Positions 34,034 to 41,387 are shown, numbered from the stretch's first letter. The stretch: 46,152 nucleotides of DNA from a virus (IMGVR_UViG_3300017714_000022:1-46152); one strand, 5' to 3'. The notes: a model not told the origin generated them from the sequence alone. Translations and numbers: made by a program.

Positions 34034-34642
34034 ATGAGTTGTTATACAAGAGAACAAATTGAAGAAACGATGATTAGTAAGGGTTATAAATACTTTACTG
34101 GTGGAGATTATGATGTTAATATTATAGGTGTAAGAAATTCAAAAACTAAAAATAGAGTTACTAATGCATTTGATGATTGTATAACTTTATCTTATAAATT
34201 AGATAATGAATGGAAATTTCATTGCTTTAAATGTACAACAGACCCAGGGACACATTGGGTAGAAAATTTATTAAACCCAAATGGTGTAGCAATTTTAAAA
34301 CCAGGACAATACAGAAGTTCTCATAAAATTGGTTTACATCAAGGAAAATATGAGGCATTAAGACAAGCTAAACCTTTAGAAGTTTATCGTGATGATAATA
34401 CTGATGGAGTTTATGATTGTTTAGAAGAAGATATTGAAAAAGGTATTTTTGGGATTAACATCCATAGAGCAACAGCTAAAACAGGAGGTAAATCAACTCG
34501 AGTAGATAAATGGTCGGCTGGTTGTCAAGTAATTGCTTCAAATGAAGATTTTGCGGTGTTTATGAAAATTTTACGCCAAGCTAGAGATGTTTGGGGTAAT
34601 TCATTTACTTATACTCTTATTGAGTCTAAAGATATTGTTTAA
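34034..34642 (+). CDS. Putative peptidoglycan enzyme with L,D-transpeptidase (YkuD)-like motif
   Basis: At 202 residues, FGINIHRA with His144 and, 17 residues later, WSAGCQVI with Ser161, Gly163 and Cys164, give the H-x16-S-x-G-C layout of YkuD-type catalytic sites. Several other Cys and His (HCFKC, DPGTHW) lie in the middle. There is no signal peptide, so a holin or the lysis event would be needed for access to the wall. Next to a holin-like gene it is the best endolysin candidate in the window. YkuD enzymes usually cross-link; phage relatives may cut or exchange instead. Confidence 0.6.
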   Translation: MSCYTREQIEETMISKGYKYFTGGDYDVNIIGVRNSKTKNRVTNAFDDCITLSYKLDNEWKFHCFKCTTDPGTHWVENLLNPNGVAILKPGQYRSSHKIGLHQGKYEALRQAKPLEVYRDDNTDGVYDCLEEDIEKGIFGINIHRATAKTGGKSTRVDKWSAGCQVIASNEDFAVFMKILRQARDVWGNSFTYTLIESKDIV

Positions 34643-34656
34643 TTAAAAAATTAGTT

Positions 34657-35892
34657 ATGTGGAAAAATATTCAAATAAGATTATTTCCTTTAATAATTGC
34701 ATTCTCCGCACTATCAGTCTCTATTTCAGCAGCATTTTATTCTGTTAGTGGTTTAAGTAAATTATTTGCAGGAGCAGCTGTTGCAGTTATAGTAATGGCA
34801 GCGTCATTAGAAATTGCTAAACTAGTTATAGCATCTTTATTATATCAATATAGAAAATCCTTACCAAAATTTTTAAAGTGGTATTTATCTATAGCTTGTT
34901 TTATTTTAATTTTAATAACTTCTATGGGTATTTATGGATTTTTATCTGCAGCATACCAAGAAACAGCTTCAAAATCTGGAAATATAGATGCACAAATTAC
35001 TCTAATAGAAACTAAAAGGGATAACATAAAAGAACAGTTAATTGTATATAATGAAGAAAAATCAAGTATAAATAAATCCGTAACAAGTTTACGAAATGGT
35101 TTAAGTAACAATATAATACAGTATACAGACACAAGTGGTAATATAGTTACAACAACTTCATCATCAACTCGTAGAGCTTTAGAAAAACAATTAGATCAAG
35201 CTATTGAAAGACAAACAATAATAAATGCTAAAGTTGATAATTTAAATGATAAAATATTTCAATATGAAACTGAAATAGTTGAAGTAAGAACTAGTGATGC
35301 TGTTTCTAGTGAGTTAGGCCCTTTAAAATATCTATCAGGATTAACAGGAATACCTATGGATCAAATTATTAATTATTTATTATTGACTATTATATTTGTA
35401 TTTGATCCTTTAGCTATTGCTTTAGTAGTAGCAGCTAATTTTGCTTTTGAACAGATAAAAACAACATCTTTTATTCCTAAATCTATAAAAATAAGACAAC
35501 CTAAAAAGGTAAAAATGTCTGTTCCTGAAGGTATGGAGTTTGATAAATCTTATCCTTTACCTAAAATGTATGAACCTTCAGAAGTTAAAGTTGAAGTTAT
35601 AAACCAAAAACCTAAATCAAAAAAACAATCTCCTGATTTTGAATTAGCTACAAGTGAGAGTCAAAATAGATTAATAGATAAAGATGAAGAAAGGATAAAT
35701 ATTATAGGTCAAAATGGTAATGATGGTTTACATTATGATAAATTAGATTTAAATAAAGATGGGGTTGTTGATGATAATGAACGTTTATTAGTAATGCAAA
35801 AATTAAAATCTTTAGCTCATGAAGCTAAAATGAGTGGAAATACTGCCTTATATGAAGTTTATCTATCTCAAATCAATGAAATTAAATCTTAA
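34657..35892 (+). CDS. Conserved phage membrane protein with coiled coil and EF-hand-like loop
   Basis: At 411 residues it has three membrane helices at about 8-28, 36-62 and 74-98, then about 130 residues of helical coiled coil (QITLIETKRDNIKEQL, QLDQAIERQTIINAKVDNL), a fourth hydrophobic segment near 228-262 with FVFDPLAIALVVAANFAF, and a cytoplasmic tail. Residues 364-375 read DLNKDGVVDDNE, a perfect EF-hand calcium-loop pattern. Similar membrane proteins occur in marine T4-like phages without known role. It ends directly at a host-like promoter. Roles in lysis timing, membrane remodelling or exclusion are all possible. Confidence 0.65.
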   Translation: MWKNIQIRLFPLIIAFSALSVSISAAFYSVSGLSKLFAGAAVAVIVMAASLEIAKLVIASLLYQYRKSLPKFLKWYLSIACFILILITSMGIYGFLSAAYQETASKSGNIDAQITLIETKRDNIKEQLIVYNEEKSSINKSVTSLRNGLSNNIIQYTDTSGNIVTTTSSSTRRALEKQLDQAIERQTIINAKVDNLNDKIFQYETEIVEVRTSDAVSSELGPLKYLSGLTGIPMDQIINYLLLTIIFVFDPLAIALVVAANFAFEQIKTTSFIPKSIKIRQPKKVKMSVPEGMEFDKSYPLPKMYEPSEVKVEVINQKPKSKKQSPDFELATSESQNRLIDKDEERINIIGQNGNDGLHYDKLDLNKDGVVDDNERLLVMQKLKSLAHEAKMSGNTALYEVYLSQINEIKS

Positions 35893-35924
35893 TTTGGTTT
35901 ATTAAAAAATTTTTCGTATATTTA
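35893..35924 (+). promoter_or_regulatory. Host-like promoter
   Basis: TTTG at 35893-35896 and TATATTTA at 35917-35924 are separated by 20 bp, beginning one base after the upstream stop. The leader ends in AAATAAAAGTTATG at 35948. Confidence 0.75.
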
Positions 35925-35947
35925 TCCTATAAACAAAAATAAAAGTT

Positions 35948-36358
35948 ATGAGAGGTAGACCATCTGAAAACATTGAACGTAAAACAAAGTATACATTAGA
36001 ATTTTTTGATTATCCATCAAAACCAGAATTAGGTGGAAGATCTATATGGCATTTTGATGATAAAAAGTCTAAAAAAGGTGCTTATAAAGTAGAACAATTT
36101 TACTCTAAAGATAAAAAATATAAAAAAATAAAAATAGAAAAAGGTAAAGCATACGGTAAAATGCCTGTAGTTATGGTTTTTAAAACTTCAAATCGTTCAA
36201 ATGCTAAAACTAAAATAAAGATATGGAACAATGAAAATGTAGATTATATTCTATTAGCTAAAAAACTACCAGGAGTACCTGAAAAGGCAGAAATATTAGA
36301 AATTGGCGTAGGTTTATCACTTATTAATTACTGTCGAGAAAAATATAATCTAACTTAA
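35948..36358 (+). CDS. Small basic protein, unknown
   Basis: At 136 residues it is Lys-rich, with MRGRPSENIERK at the N terminus (an AT-hook-like RGRP core), then strands and a basic middle (KSKKGAYKVEQFYSKDKKYKKIKIEKG). The C-terminal half has VPEKAEILEIGVGLSLINYC. No family is recognised. The charge and the RGRP suggest nucleic-acid binding. It is first in a unit that begins at a strong host-like promoter and ends at the terminator at 37971. Confidence 0.65.
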   Translation: MRGRPSENIERKTKYTLEFFDYPSKPELGGRSIWHFDDKKSKKGAYKVEQFYSKDKKYKKIKIEKGKAYGKMPVVMVFKTSNRSNAKTKIKIWNNENVDYILLAKKLPGVPEKAEILEIGVGLSLINYCREKYNLT

Positions 36359-36366
36359 TTTTCATA

Positions 36367-36382
36367 TATTTATAACAAAATA
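36367..36382 (+). promoter_or_regulatory. Late-type motif inside the accessory region
   Basis: TATTTATAACAAAATA ends 7 nt before the ATG at 36390. The perfect copy suggests the following gene is expressed with the virion genes although it lies in the accessory half. Confidence 0.65.
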
Positions 36383-36389
36383 TAAAAAC

Positions 36390-36935
36390 ATGGATAATTT
36401 TGACCTTAAAAAGTTTGTTAGCGGAAAAACGTTATTAAACGAAAACGCCCCAGGATATGATACTAGAAAAACTGGAGAACCGTTACCAACCCTAGAAAGT
36501 GTAAAAGCAGCTTATGAAGCTAAAAATACTGAATCCTTAAATGAAGGTAAAAAATCTGAATTAGATAAAAAATTAGCTGAAATTGATAAAGCAGGAGCTA
36601 TTACTACTTTAGAAGCTAAAATTAATGCTATTGATGAAGCTATTGAAGCTAAAAATAGTAGAATTAATATGGTTCAAGAAGATGAAAATCTATCAGAATT
36701 AATAGATAAAAAAAGAGTTAAAGAAATGCAAAGAGAAATTAAACTCTTAGAAAGATCTAAAAAATTATATGAAAAGCAATTAGATAAAGCAAACGGTAAG
36801 AAAAAAGCTAAAAAAGAAATTGTAGACGAATATAATGTAGAACCACATGATGCTCCAGATGCATCAGCTGATATGGAAATGAGTGAAATGAAATCCGATA
36901 TATCTGATGACCCAGATGATTTTGGAAAATACTAA
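36390..36935 (+). CDS. Helical, charged protein; possible virion-associated protein
   Basis: The product has 181 residues. The start, MDNFDLKKFVSGKTLLNENAPGY, resembles the N termini of small structural proteins in marine T4-like phages. The middle is coiled coil (residues 55-135: KSELDKKLAEIDKAG, RVKEMQREIKLLERSKKLYEKQLDKA) and the end is acidic (SADMEMSEMKSDISDDPDDFG). A late-type motif just upstream favours late expression. A scaffold or capsid-associated role is possible but not established. Confidence 0.65.
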   Translation: MDNFDLKKFVSGKTLLNENAPGYDTRKTGEPLPTLESVKAAYEAKNTESLNEGKKSELDKKLAEIDKAGAITTLEAKINAIDEAIEAKNSRINMVQEDENLSELIDKKRVKEMQREIKLLERSKKLYEKQLDKANGKKKAKKEIVDEYNVEPHDAPDASADMEMSEMKSDISDDPDDFGKY

Positions 36936-37078
36936 TGGCTAAAAAAAGGAAATTAAATAGTAAAAATCCTAAATATTGGGATAAAAGTCTTTTAGTTGAA
37001 GAAGAAATTAAAAAAAAAGTATTAATTAAGGATGTTGATGGTGTTAAAATATCAGCAGTTTGGTATAAATCAAAATAA
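36935..37078 (+). CDS. 47-residue basic protein, unknown
   Basis: ATG at 36935 shares its A with the upstream TAA (TAATG coupling). The sequence is Lys-rich (MAKKRKLNSKNPKYWDK) with a strand-like end (VLIKDVDGVKISAVWYK). It ends 2 bases before the next start. Coupling at both ends and normal codon use support it as a real small gene. No function is recognised. Confidence 0.6.
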   Translation: MAKKRKLNSKNPKYWDKSLLVEEEIKKKVLIKDVDGVKISAVWYKSK

Positions 37079-37080
37079 AA

Positions 37081-37962
37081 ATGGCAACAAGAGCACTTAT
37101 AGGATATTTAGATGACAATAAAGTATTAACTTCTACTTATAATCATTATGATGGTTATCCTGATCATTTAGGAAAAATGTTAGATAAACATTATAATAGT
37201 GATGAAAAAGCAAAATTCGTAGCAAACGAAGGTTATATTTCATATATAACTGATGATGGTACTATAGAAGCTAAAAATAAAATGAATCCTGAAAAAACAA
37301 GACTTGATAAAGAATGGGAGGATGCATTATATGATATGGCTGGTCAAATTGATAGCTATGGTGCCGATTATGCTTATATTTGGTATGAAGAAGATGGTGA
37401 TTGGGTTGAAATAAAAAATACAGGAACTAGAAGTATGATAGACCAATTAGCTAATCAATTAGCATCTGCAGCTACAATGTTTGGTCCTGTTGATGAAGAA
37501 AAATCAATGAAAGAAAGAAGAGCAGTCCCTTCAGACAGAGCAAATCATAAATTAATGGATAAAGCAATCGATAAAGATGAAAAAATAAAAGATATGAAAA
37601 AAGAAAATATAGATTATAGATTAGATCCTTATGATGATAAAGAGGAAGTTGAAGGAATGATAATAAAATTAGTTGTGGGTAAAAGAGGTGTAGATGCTGA
37701 TATAGCTAAATCTTTTATCGATACCCACTACGAAGATATTATAAATGCAGATGGTACTGATGGTATACTTGATGAATTTGATGAGTTTATGTCAGTTAAC
37801 ACAGAATATGTAAGAGAAGAAGATAACATAGAAGTTGATTCTAGTGATGCAGCAGCAGGGGATGATGCTATAGAAAGAGAATCAGCGTCAGGTGCATTTG
37901 AAGAAGCAGTAAATTGGAGAGGTGAAACTCTTAAAGAACAATTTAAAAGATTATCAAAATAA
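37081..37962 (+). CDS. Conserved phage protein (ATRALIGY/HYDGYP family), unknown role
   Basis: At 293 residues, the first 120 contain MATRALIGYLDDN, YNHYDGYPDHLGKML and YAYIWYEEDGDW, a pattern found in many phage and some bacterial proteins with no known function. The rest is acidic with helices and a DDAIERESASGAFEEA tail. The C terminus, GETLKEQFKRLSK, is basic. It is the last gene before a clear terminator. Confidence 0.7.
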   Translation: MATRALIGYLDDNKVLTSTYNHYDGYPDHLGKMLDKHYNSDEKAKFVANEGYISYITDDGTIEAKNKMNPEKTRLDKEWEDALYDMAGQIDSYGADYAYIWYEEDGDWVEIKNTGTRSMIDQLANQLASAATMFGPVDEEKSMKERRAVPSDRANHKLMDKAIDKDEKIKDMKKENIDYRLDPYDDKEEVEGMIIKLVVGKRGVDADIAKSFIDTHYEDIINADGTDGILDEFDEFMSVNTEYVREEDNIEVDSSDAAAGDDAIERESASGAFEEAVNWRGETLKEQFKRLSK

Positions 37963-37970
37963 AGTTATGA

Positions 37971-38003
37971 ACTACGCGTTGTTCACAATTGCGTAAGTTT
38001 TTT
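37971..38003 (+). terminator. Intrinsic terminator with imperfect long stem
   Basis: ACTACGCGTTG (37971-37981) pairs with CAATTGCGTAAGT (37986-37998) around loop TTCA, with two single-base bulges and one G-T pair, and is followed by six T (37998-38003). It closes the unit ending with the gene at 37081. Confidence 0.7.
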
Positions 38004-38010
38004 AATTTAG

Positions 38011-38042
38011 TGTGGCTATACAAAAGTAATTTTGTATATTGT
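38011..38042 (+). promoter_or_regulatory. Host-like promoter of the small exported-protein unit
   Basis: TATATTGT at 38035-38042 has TGTG at 38011-38014, 20 bp upstream. The -33 box is one mismatch from TTTG. The start would lie near 38048, leaving a leader of about 150 nt. Confidence 0.55.
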
Positions 38043-38051
38043 ATAAATACA

Positions 38052-38173
38052 TTTGGAAAAAATGTACACAATGCCACATAAAAAGTGGCATTCGCTACGT
38101 TTTCCCAAAAAAGTATTAAAAGCATATGTGGGATAGTCCCATATATTAACATATGTAAGATGGTCTTACATAT
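38052..38173 (+). other. Folded 5' leader with three or four hairpins
   Basis: An outer stem TTTGGAAAA (38052-38060) with TTTTCCCAAA (38100-38109) encloses a perfect 8-bp hairpin AATGCCAC/GTGGCATT (38070-38092). Two more follow: a 10-bp stem with loop TAG (38124-38146, one G-T pair) and a perfect 10-bp stem ATATGTAAGA/TCTTACATAT with loop TGG (38151-38173). No T tract follows any of them. This is unusual for such AT-rich DNA and suggests a structured leader RNA before the gene at 38198. Confidence 0.6.
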
Positions 38174-38197
38174 TATTTATTAATTAAAATCAAAAAA

Positions 38198-38608
38198 ATG
38201 AAAAAAATGATTTTGAGTTTAGCTTTAGGACTAGGATTAGTACTTGGAGTAAACGCACAGGAGAAAGGTGACTTCTACATAGGTACAGGTGACATTTCTA
38301 ACACAGCATGGACTGAATGGTCTATAAGCCCAACAGTAGGGTATGGTTTAACTGATAAGTTAATGGTAGGTTTAAATATCTCCCAAGCTGATTCAACTGT
38401 TGACCAAGTTATTGATGTACATGCAAGATATTTTCTTAGAGGATATTTTGTATATGCTTCAGCACCAAATTTAGAAACAGATAATCTAAGTATTGGTATT
38501 GGTAAATTGTTTACTATTCACAAAGGAGTGTTTGTAGATCCTAAGGTTGTTTATAACTCAGGTGACAAAACGACTAACTTAACGTTAGGCGTAGGTCTTA
38601 AATTTTAA
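38198..38608 (+). CDS. Small outer-membrane beta-barrel-like protein with signal peptide
   Basis: At 136 residues it has a signal peptide (about 20 residues, ending VNAQ), then amphipathic strands of the outer-membrane protein type: WSISPTVGYGLTDKLMVGLNIS, IDVHARYFLRGYFVYASAP, LSIGIGKLFTI, and a last strand LTLGVGLKF ending in Phe, the usual barrel-assembly signal. It is short for a complete barrel, so it may oligomerise. Codon use is slightly less AT-biased than in its neighbours. A structured leader and a dedicated promoter-terminator pair suggest special regulation. Surface masking against other phages is a reasonable guess. Confidence 0.75.
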   Translation: MKKMILSLALGLGLVLGVNAQEKGDFYIGTGDISNTAWTEWSISPTVGYGLTDKLMVGLNISQADSTVDQVIDVHARYFLRGYFVYASAPNLETDNLSIGIGKLFTIHKGVFVDPKVVYNSGDKTTNLTLGVGLKF

Positions 38609-38635
38609 ACTAGTATTAATTAAAAAACTAAAAAA

Positions 38636-38863
38636 ATGGAAAAAGTATTTTCTTATTTAAATGGATTTTTAGGTGGATTAAGCGCGTTGTTTTTAGCTTT
38701 TATCCCAGTAACAATCCTATGGTACGTATTAACAGGTGGTGCAATATTTAATTTTGATGTTGTTACTAACCTTACAGCTCTTGTAAGCTCATTAGGTAAT
38801 GGTGGGTTTGTTGGTTTAGTTGTTTTAGTTCTTATTGCTTCATTCTTCACTGCGAAGAAATAG
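38636..38863 (+). CDS. Small two-helix membrane protein
   Basis: At 75 residues it has two hydrophobic helices (GGLSALFLAFIPVTILWYVL and GFVGLVVLVLIASFF) and a basic end TAKK. It is in the same short unit as the outer-membrane-like protein, 27 bases downstream, and is followed by a strong terminator. No family is recognised. It could be a holin or an inner-membrane partner of the upstream protein. Confidence 0.65.
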   Translation: MEKVFSYLNGFLGGLSALFLAFIPVTILWYVLTGGAIFNFDVVTNLTALVSSLGNGGFVGLVVLVLIASFFTAKK

Positions 38864-38880
38864 TAATATAAATACATCAG

Positions 38881-38915
38881 TTAGAAAGGCGTCCTAAGGA
38901 CGTCTTTCTAATTTT
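38881..38915 (+). terminator. Strong intrinsic terminator
   Basis: A 14-bp stem, TTAGAAAGGCGTCC (38881-38894) with GGACGTCTTTCTAA (38898-38911), has a 3-nt loop TAA and only one G-T pair, followed by TTTT. Upstream AAT-rich sequence would also allow weak function on the other strand. It separates the exported-protein unit from the next promoter 13 bases on. Confidence 0.9.
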
Positions 38916-38927
38916 CCCGCGAAAATA

Positions 38928-38959
38928 TTTGGATACCTGAAATATCTTTCGTATATTTA
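38928..38959 (+). promoter_or_regulatory. Host-like promoter
   Basis: TTTG at 38928-38931 and TATATTTA at 38952-38959 are spaced exactly 20 bp. The spacer ends in CCTGAAATATCTTTCG, close to that of 41818 and 23471. Confidence 0.8.
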
Positions 38960-39009
38960 CCATGTAAATAAGGCAGAACGCCGGAAAACAATAAATAAAG
39001 GTTATAAAA

Positions 39010-39189
39010 ATGTTAAATTTAATTTTAAAAGAACAAAAAAGATTAAAAGCTTCTGGATGGAAGCCTAAATTTAGAGGTGATACTGGTGTAAACATAGCTC
39101 AACTAATGGTAGATAATAAAGTTGAATTACGTAATGATTGGGATAGATCATTTGTAGATACATTTAAAAACTTAAAAAATAAAAAATAA
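39010..39189 (+). CDS. 59-residue basic protein, unknown
   Basis: ATG at 39010, TAA at 39187-39189. The protein reads MLNLILKEQKRLKASGWKPKF at its start, with an acidic-basic mix and NDWDRSFVDTFKNLKNKK at its end. It is first in the unit driven by the promoter at 38928, with an A-rich start context, and 5 bases from the next gene. No family is recognised. Confidence 0.6.
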   Translation: MLNLILKEQKRLKASGWKPKFRGDTGVNIAQLMVDNKVELRNDWDRSFVDTFKNLKNKK

Positions 39190-39194
39190 AAGTT

Positions 39195-39626
39195 ATGCCT
39201 ATAGTAGAATTTTCTAATTTAAACAAATATGGTAATCTTCGAACTAGAAGATTTTATCAAGAAAAAAGTAATTTTAGTATTAATCCTAAAGGGTTTGGTC
39301 CATTTGTTTCTTTTAAATTATTTAAATATGATTATGAACATCATATACCCCCCGCATTAACAAATGTTGGAGGAAAAAAATATATTGTACCTATATGGCA
39401 AGAAGTACTACCTGAAACTACGTTAAATGATATAAATTGGATTAAACCTAAATTAAAAGTAAAATCAAAACCAGTAATTAAAACTCATATAAGTGGAAGT
39501 GGGTTAGGTGAATATACAACAAAGTATTACCCTGAATCTGGTAAATATCATTGTACTTGTCCTGGTTATTGGAGGTCAAGTGGCAATTGTAAACATGTAA
39601 AAGAAATGAAAATTAACCAAAAATAA
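39195..39626 (+). CDS. SWIM zinc-finger protein
   Basis: At 143 residues, the C-terminal 30 contain YHCTCPGYWRSSGNCKHVK, the CxCx(n)CxH pattern of SWIM zinc fingers, which bind DNA or proteins. The rest is basic with KSKPVIKTHISGSGLGEYTTKYY. It lies just upstream of DNA ligase with only 5 bases between, both with AAATAAAAGTTATG starts, so it may work in DNA repair or ligation. The zinc finger is clear; the partner is inferred. Confidence 0.8.
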   Translation: MPIVEFSNLNKYGNLRTRRFYQEKSNFSINPKGFGPFVSFKLFKYDYEHHIPPALTNVGGKKYIVPIWQEVLPETTLNDINWIKPKLKVKSKPVIKTHISGSGLGEYTTKYYPESGKYHCTCPGYWRSSGNCKHVKEMKINQK

Positions 39627-39631
39627 AAGTT

Positions 39632-40909
39632 ATGGAACCAATGGAAGAATTAAATAAATTTATAGAAGAAATGAGGAGTACTAGTAGTGCTACCGATAAA
39701 ATTGCGATTATAGCGCGTAGTAGTACGTTTATACATAAAGTACTAGAATATACTTATAACCCCTACAAACAATATTATACTACAAGTAAAACGTGTAAGA
39801 AAAATAGTGATAAATGTTATTATGATGGTGGAGATTTATATCCATTTGAATTATTAGATTCATTATCAGATAGAAAATTTACAGGTCATGAAGCAATTAC
39901 ATTAGTAAATGGTTGGGTAGAAAATAATGAATATGGAAAATTATTATATAGAATTATTGATAAAAACTTAGATATAAGAGCGGGAGATAAAGTAATTAAT
40001 AAAGCTGTTCCAGGTTTAATTCCTACTTTTTCTGTTGCATTAGCTCAAGAATACAAAGGTAAATGTGATTGGGATGATAATTGGTATGCTTCAAGAAAAT
40101 TAGATGGTGTACGTTGTTTAGCAGTTACAGATACTGAAGGTAAGTGTACATTATATAGTAGAATGGGTAAAGAATTTACTACATTGAATAAAATTAAATA
40201 TGCAATTGAAGCTACAGGTGTTATTAATTATGTGTTTGATGGCGAAATATGTTTATTAGACGAAGATGGTAATGAAGATTTTCAAGGTGTAATGAAAGAA
40301 CTTAGACGTAAAGATCACCAAATTAAAAATCCTACGTTTATGATATTTGATATGATTCATAAAACTGAATTTGATAAAGGTAAATCAACAGATACCCTAT
40401 CAGAAAGATTACACACATTAAGAACATGGTTAGGTCCTAGATATGATACTAAAGAAACATTACGTTATTTAGACCAATCAGTTATTACTAATGAAACACA
40501 TTTTAATAATTGGAATCAAATGGCAAGTGATAATAATTGGGAAGGATTTATGTTACGTAAAGACACTGAATATGAGGGTAAACGTAGTAAAAATTTACTT
40601 AAAGTAAAATCGTTTTATGACGCTGAATATGAAGTATTAGGTTTTGATGTTGATAATCATGAAGTAGTTAGAGAAGGTAAGTCAGTATCAATGACAATGT
40701 TATCACAAGTATGGATTGAACATAAAGGTCATTTAGTAAAAGTAGGTAGTGGGTTTACTCAAGAACAACGTTTAGAATACATGGATGGATCTATTGTTGG
40801 TAAAGTAATAACTGTTCAGTATTTTGAGGAAACAAATAATCAAGAAGGAGGAATTTCATTACGTTTTCCAACTGTAAAAGTAATACATGGAGATAAAAGA
40901 GAAGTATAA
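39632..40909 (+). CDS. ATP-dependent DNA ligase
   Basis: At 425 residues it has the nucleotidyltransferase motifs in order: motif I SRKLDGVRC with the adenylated Lys at 156, TLYSRMGKEF (motif Ia), VFDGEICLLD (III), FMIFDMIH (IIIa), WEGFMLRKD (IV) and NLLKVKSFYDAEYEVLGF (V), then a C-terminal OB domain. T4 gp30 is 487 residues. It seals nicks after primer removal and repair. The first 110 residues form an extra N-terminal domain. The next gene overlaps its end by 23 bases. Confidence 0.93.
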   Translation: MEPMEELNKFIEEMRSTSSATDKIAIIARSSTFIHKVLEYTYNPYKQYYTTSKTCKKNSDKCYYDGGDLYPFELLDSLSDRKFTGHEAITLVNGWVENNEYGKLLYRIIDKNLDIRAGDKVINKAVPGLIPTFSVALAQEYKGKCDWDDNWYASRKLDGVRCLAVTDTEGKCTLYSRMGKEFTTLNKIKYAIEATGVINYVFDGEICLLDEDGNEDFQGVMKELRRKDHQIKNPTFMIFDMIHKTEFDKGKSTDTLSERLHTLRTWLGPRYDTKETLRYLDQSVITNETHFNNWNQMASDNNWEGFMLRKDTEYEGKRSKNLLKVKSFYDAEYEVLGFDVDNHEVVREGKSVSMTMLSQVWIEHKGHLVKVGSGFTQEQRLEYMDGSIVGKVITVQYFEETNNQEGGISLRFPTVKVIHGDKREV

Positions 40910-41387
40910 TAAAATAAATAAAGTACTAGATTATATTGAAAATGTATTAGAAATACCTAGGAATGAATATAATGGTATGTCTGCTTGTCCTTTTGCTAAA
41001 AAAGAACGTGAAAACGATAATCTTTATATAGATGTTATAAATAAAGATAATGGGTTTTTTAATTTAATGGATAAATTTTTTAAATCAGGTAAAGATAATG
41101 CTATTTTTATTAATGAAATTGATATAGATAATACAGATACAAGACGTTATCAAGTTTTTTTAAATAAAGAATTAAAGAAAAAATCAATTACAACTCATAA
41201 AGTATTATGTATAAACCCAAAAGATAAACTATCAGTTGAGGGGTTTAATGTGAGAGCAAAATCACCTTATTTTTTAATTTTAGTAAATAATCAAAAAGAA
41301 ATAAACCAGGCCCATAATAAATTATTAAAAACAAATTATTTTGATAAAATGGATAATAATTATAAACATTACCTAGGAATAAAATGA
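40887..41387 (+). CDS. Unknown protein in the ligase unit
   Basis: At 166 residues it is Lys- and Asn-rich, with MSACPFAKKER near residue 31 and PYFLILVNNQKEINQAHNKLL near the end. No domain is recognised. Its ATG lies inside the ligase gene in another frame and its end overlaps the next gene by four bases (ATGA), so it is translationally coupled on both sides. Confidence 0.65.
   Translation: MEIKEKYNKINKVLDYIENVLEIPRNEYNGMSACPFAKKERENDNLYIDVINKDNGFFNLMDKFFKSGKDNAIFINEIDIDNTDTRRYQVFLNKELKKKSITTHKVLCINPKDKLSVEGFNVRAKSPYFLILVNNQKEINQAHNKLLKTNYFDKMDNNYKHYLGIK

Noticed and set aside
3322-36382. Reading the TATTTATA motifs as T4 late promoters on the minus strand (TATAAATA)
   Set aside because: Every recognised gene is on the + strand and each motif sits just upstream of a + start; leftward promoters at each of these positions would only make antisense RNA. 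Orientation is still formally open.
37943-38152. Minus-strand frame across the terminator-leader region
   Set aside because: It crosses a terminator, a promoter and hairpins that make sense on the + strand; no promoter or start context is seen on the minus strand.
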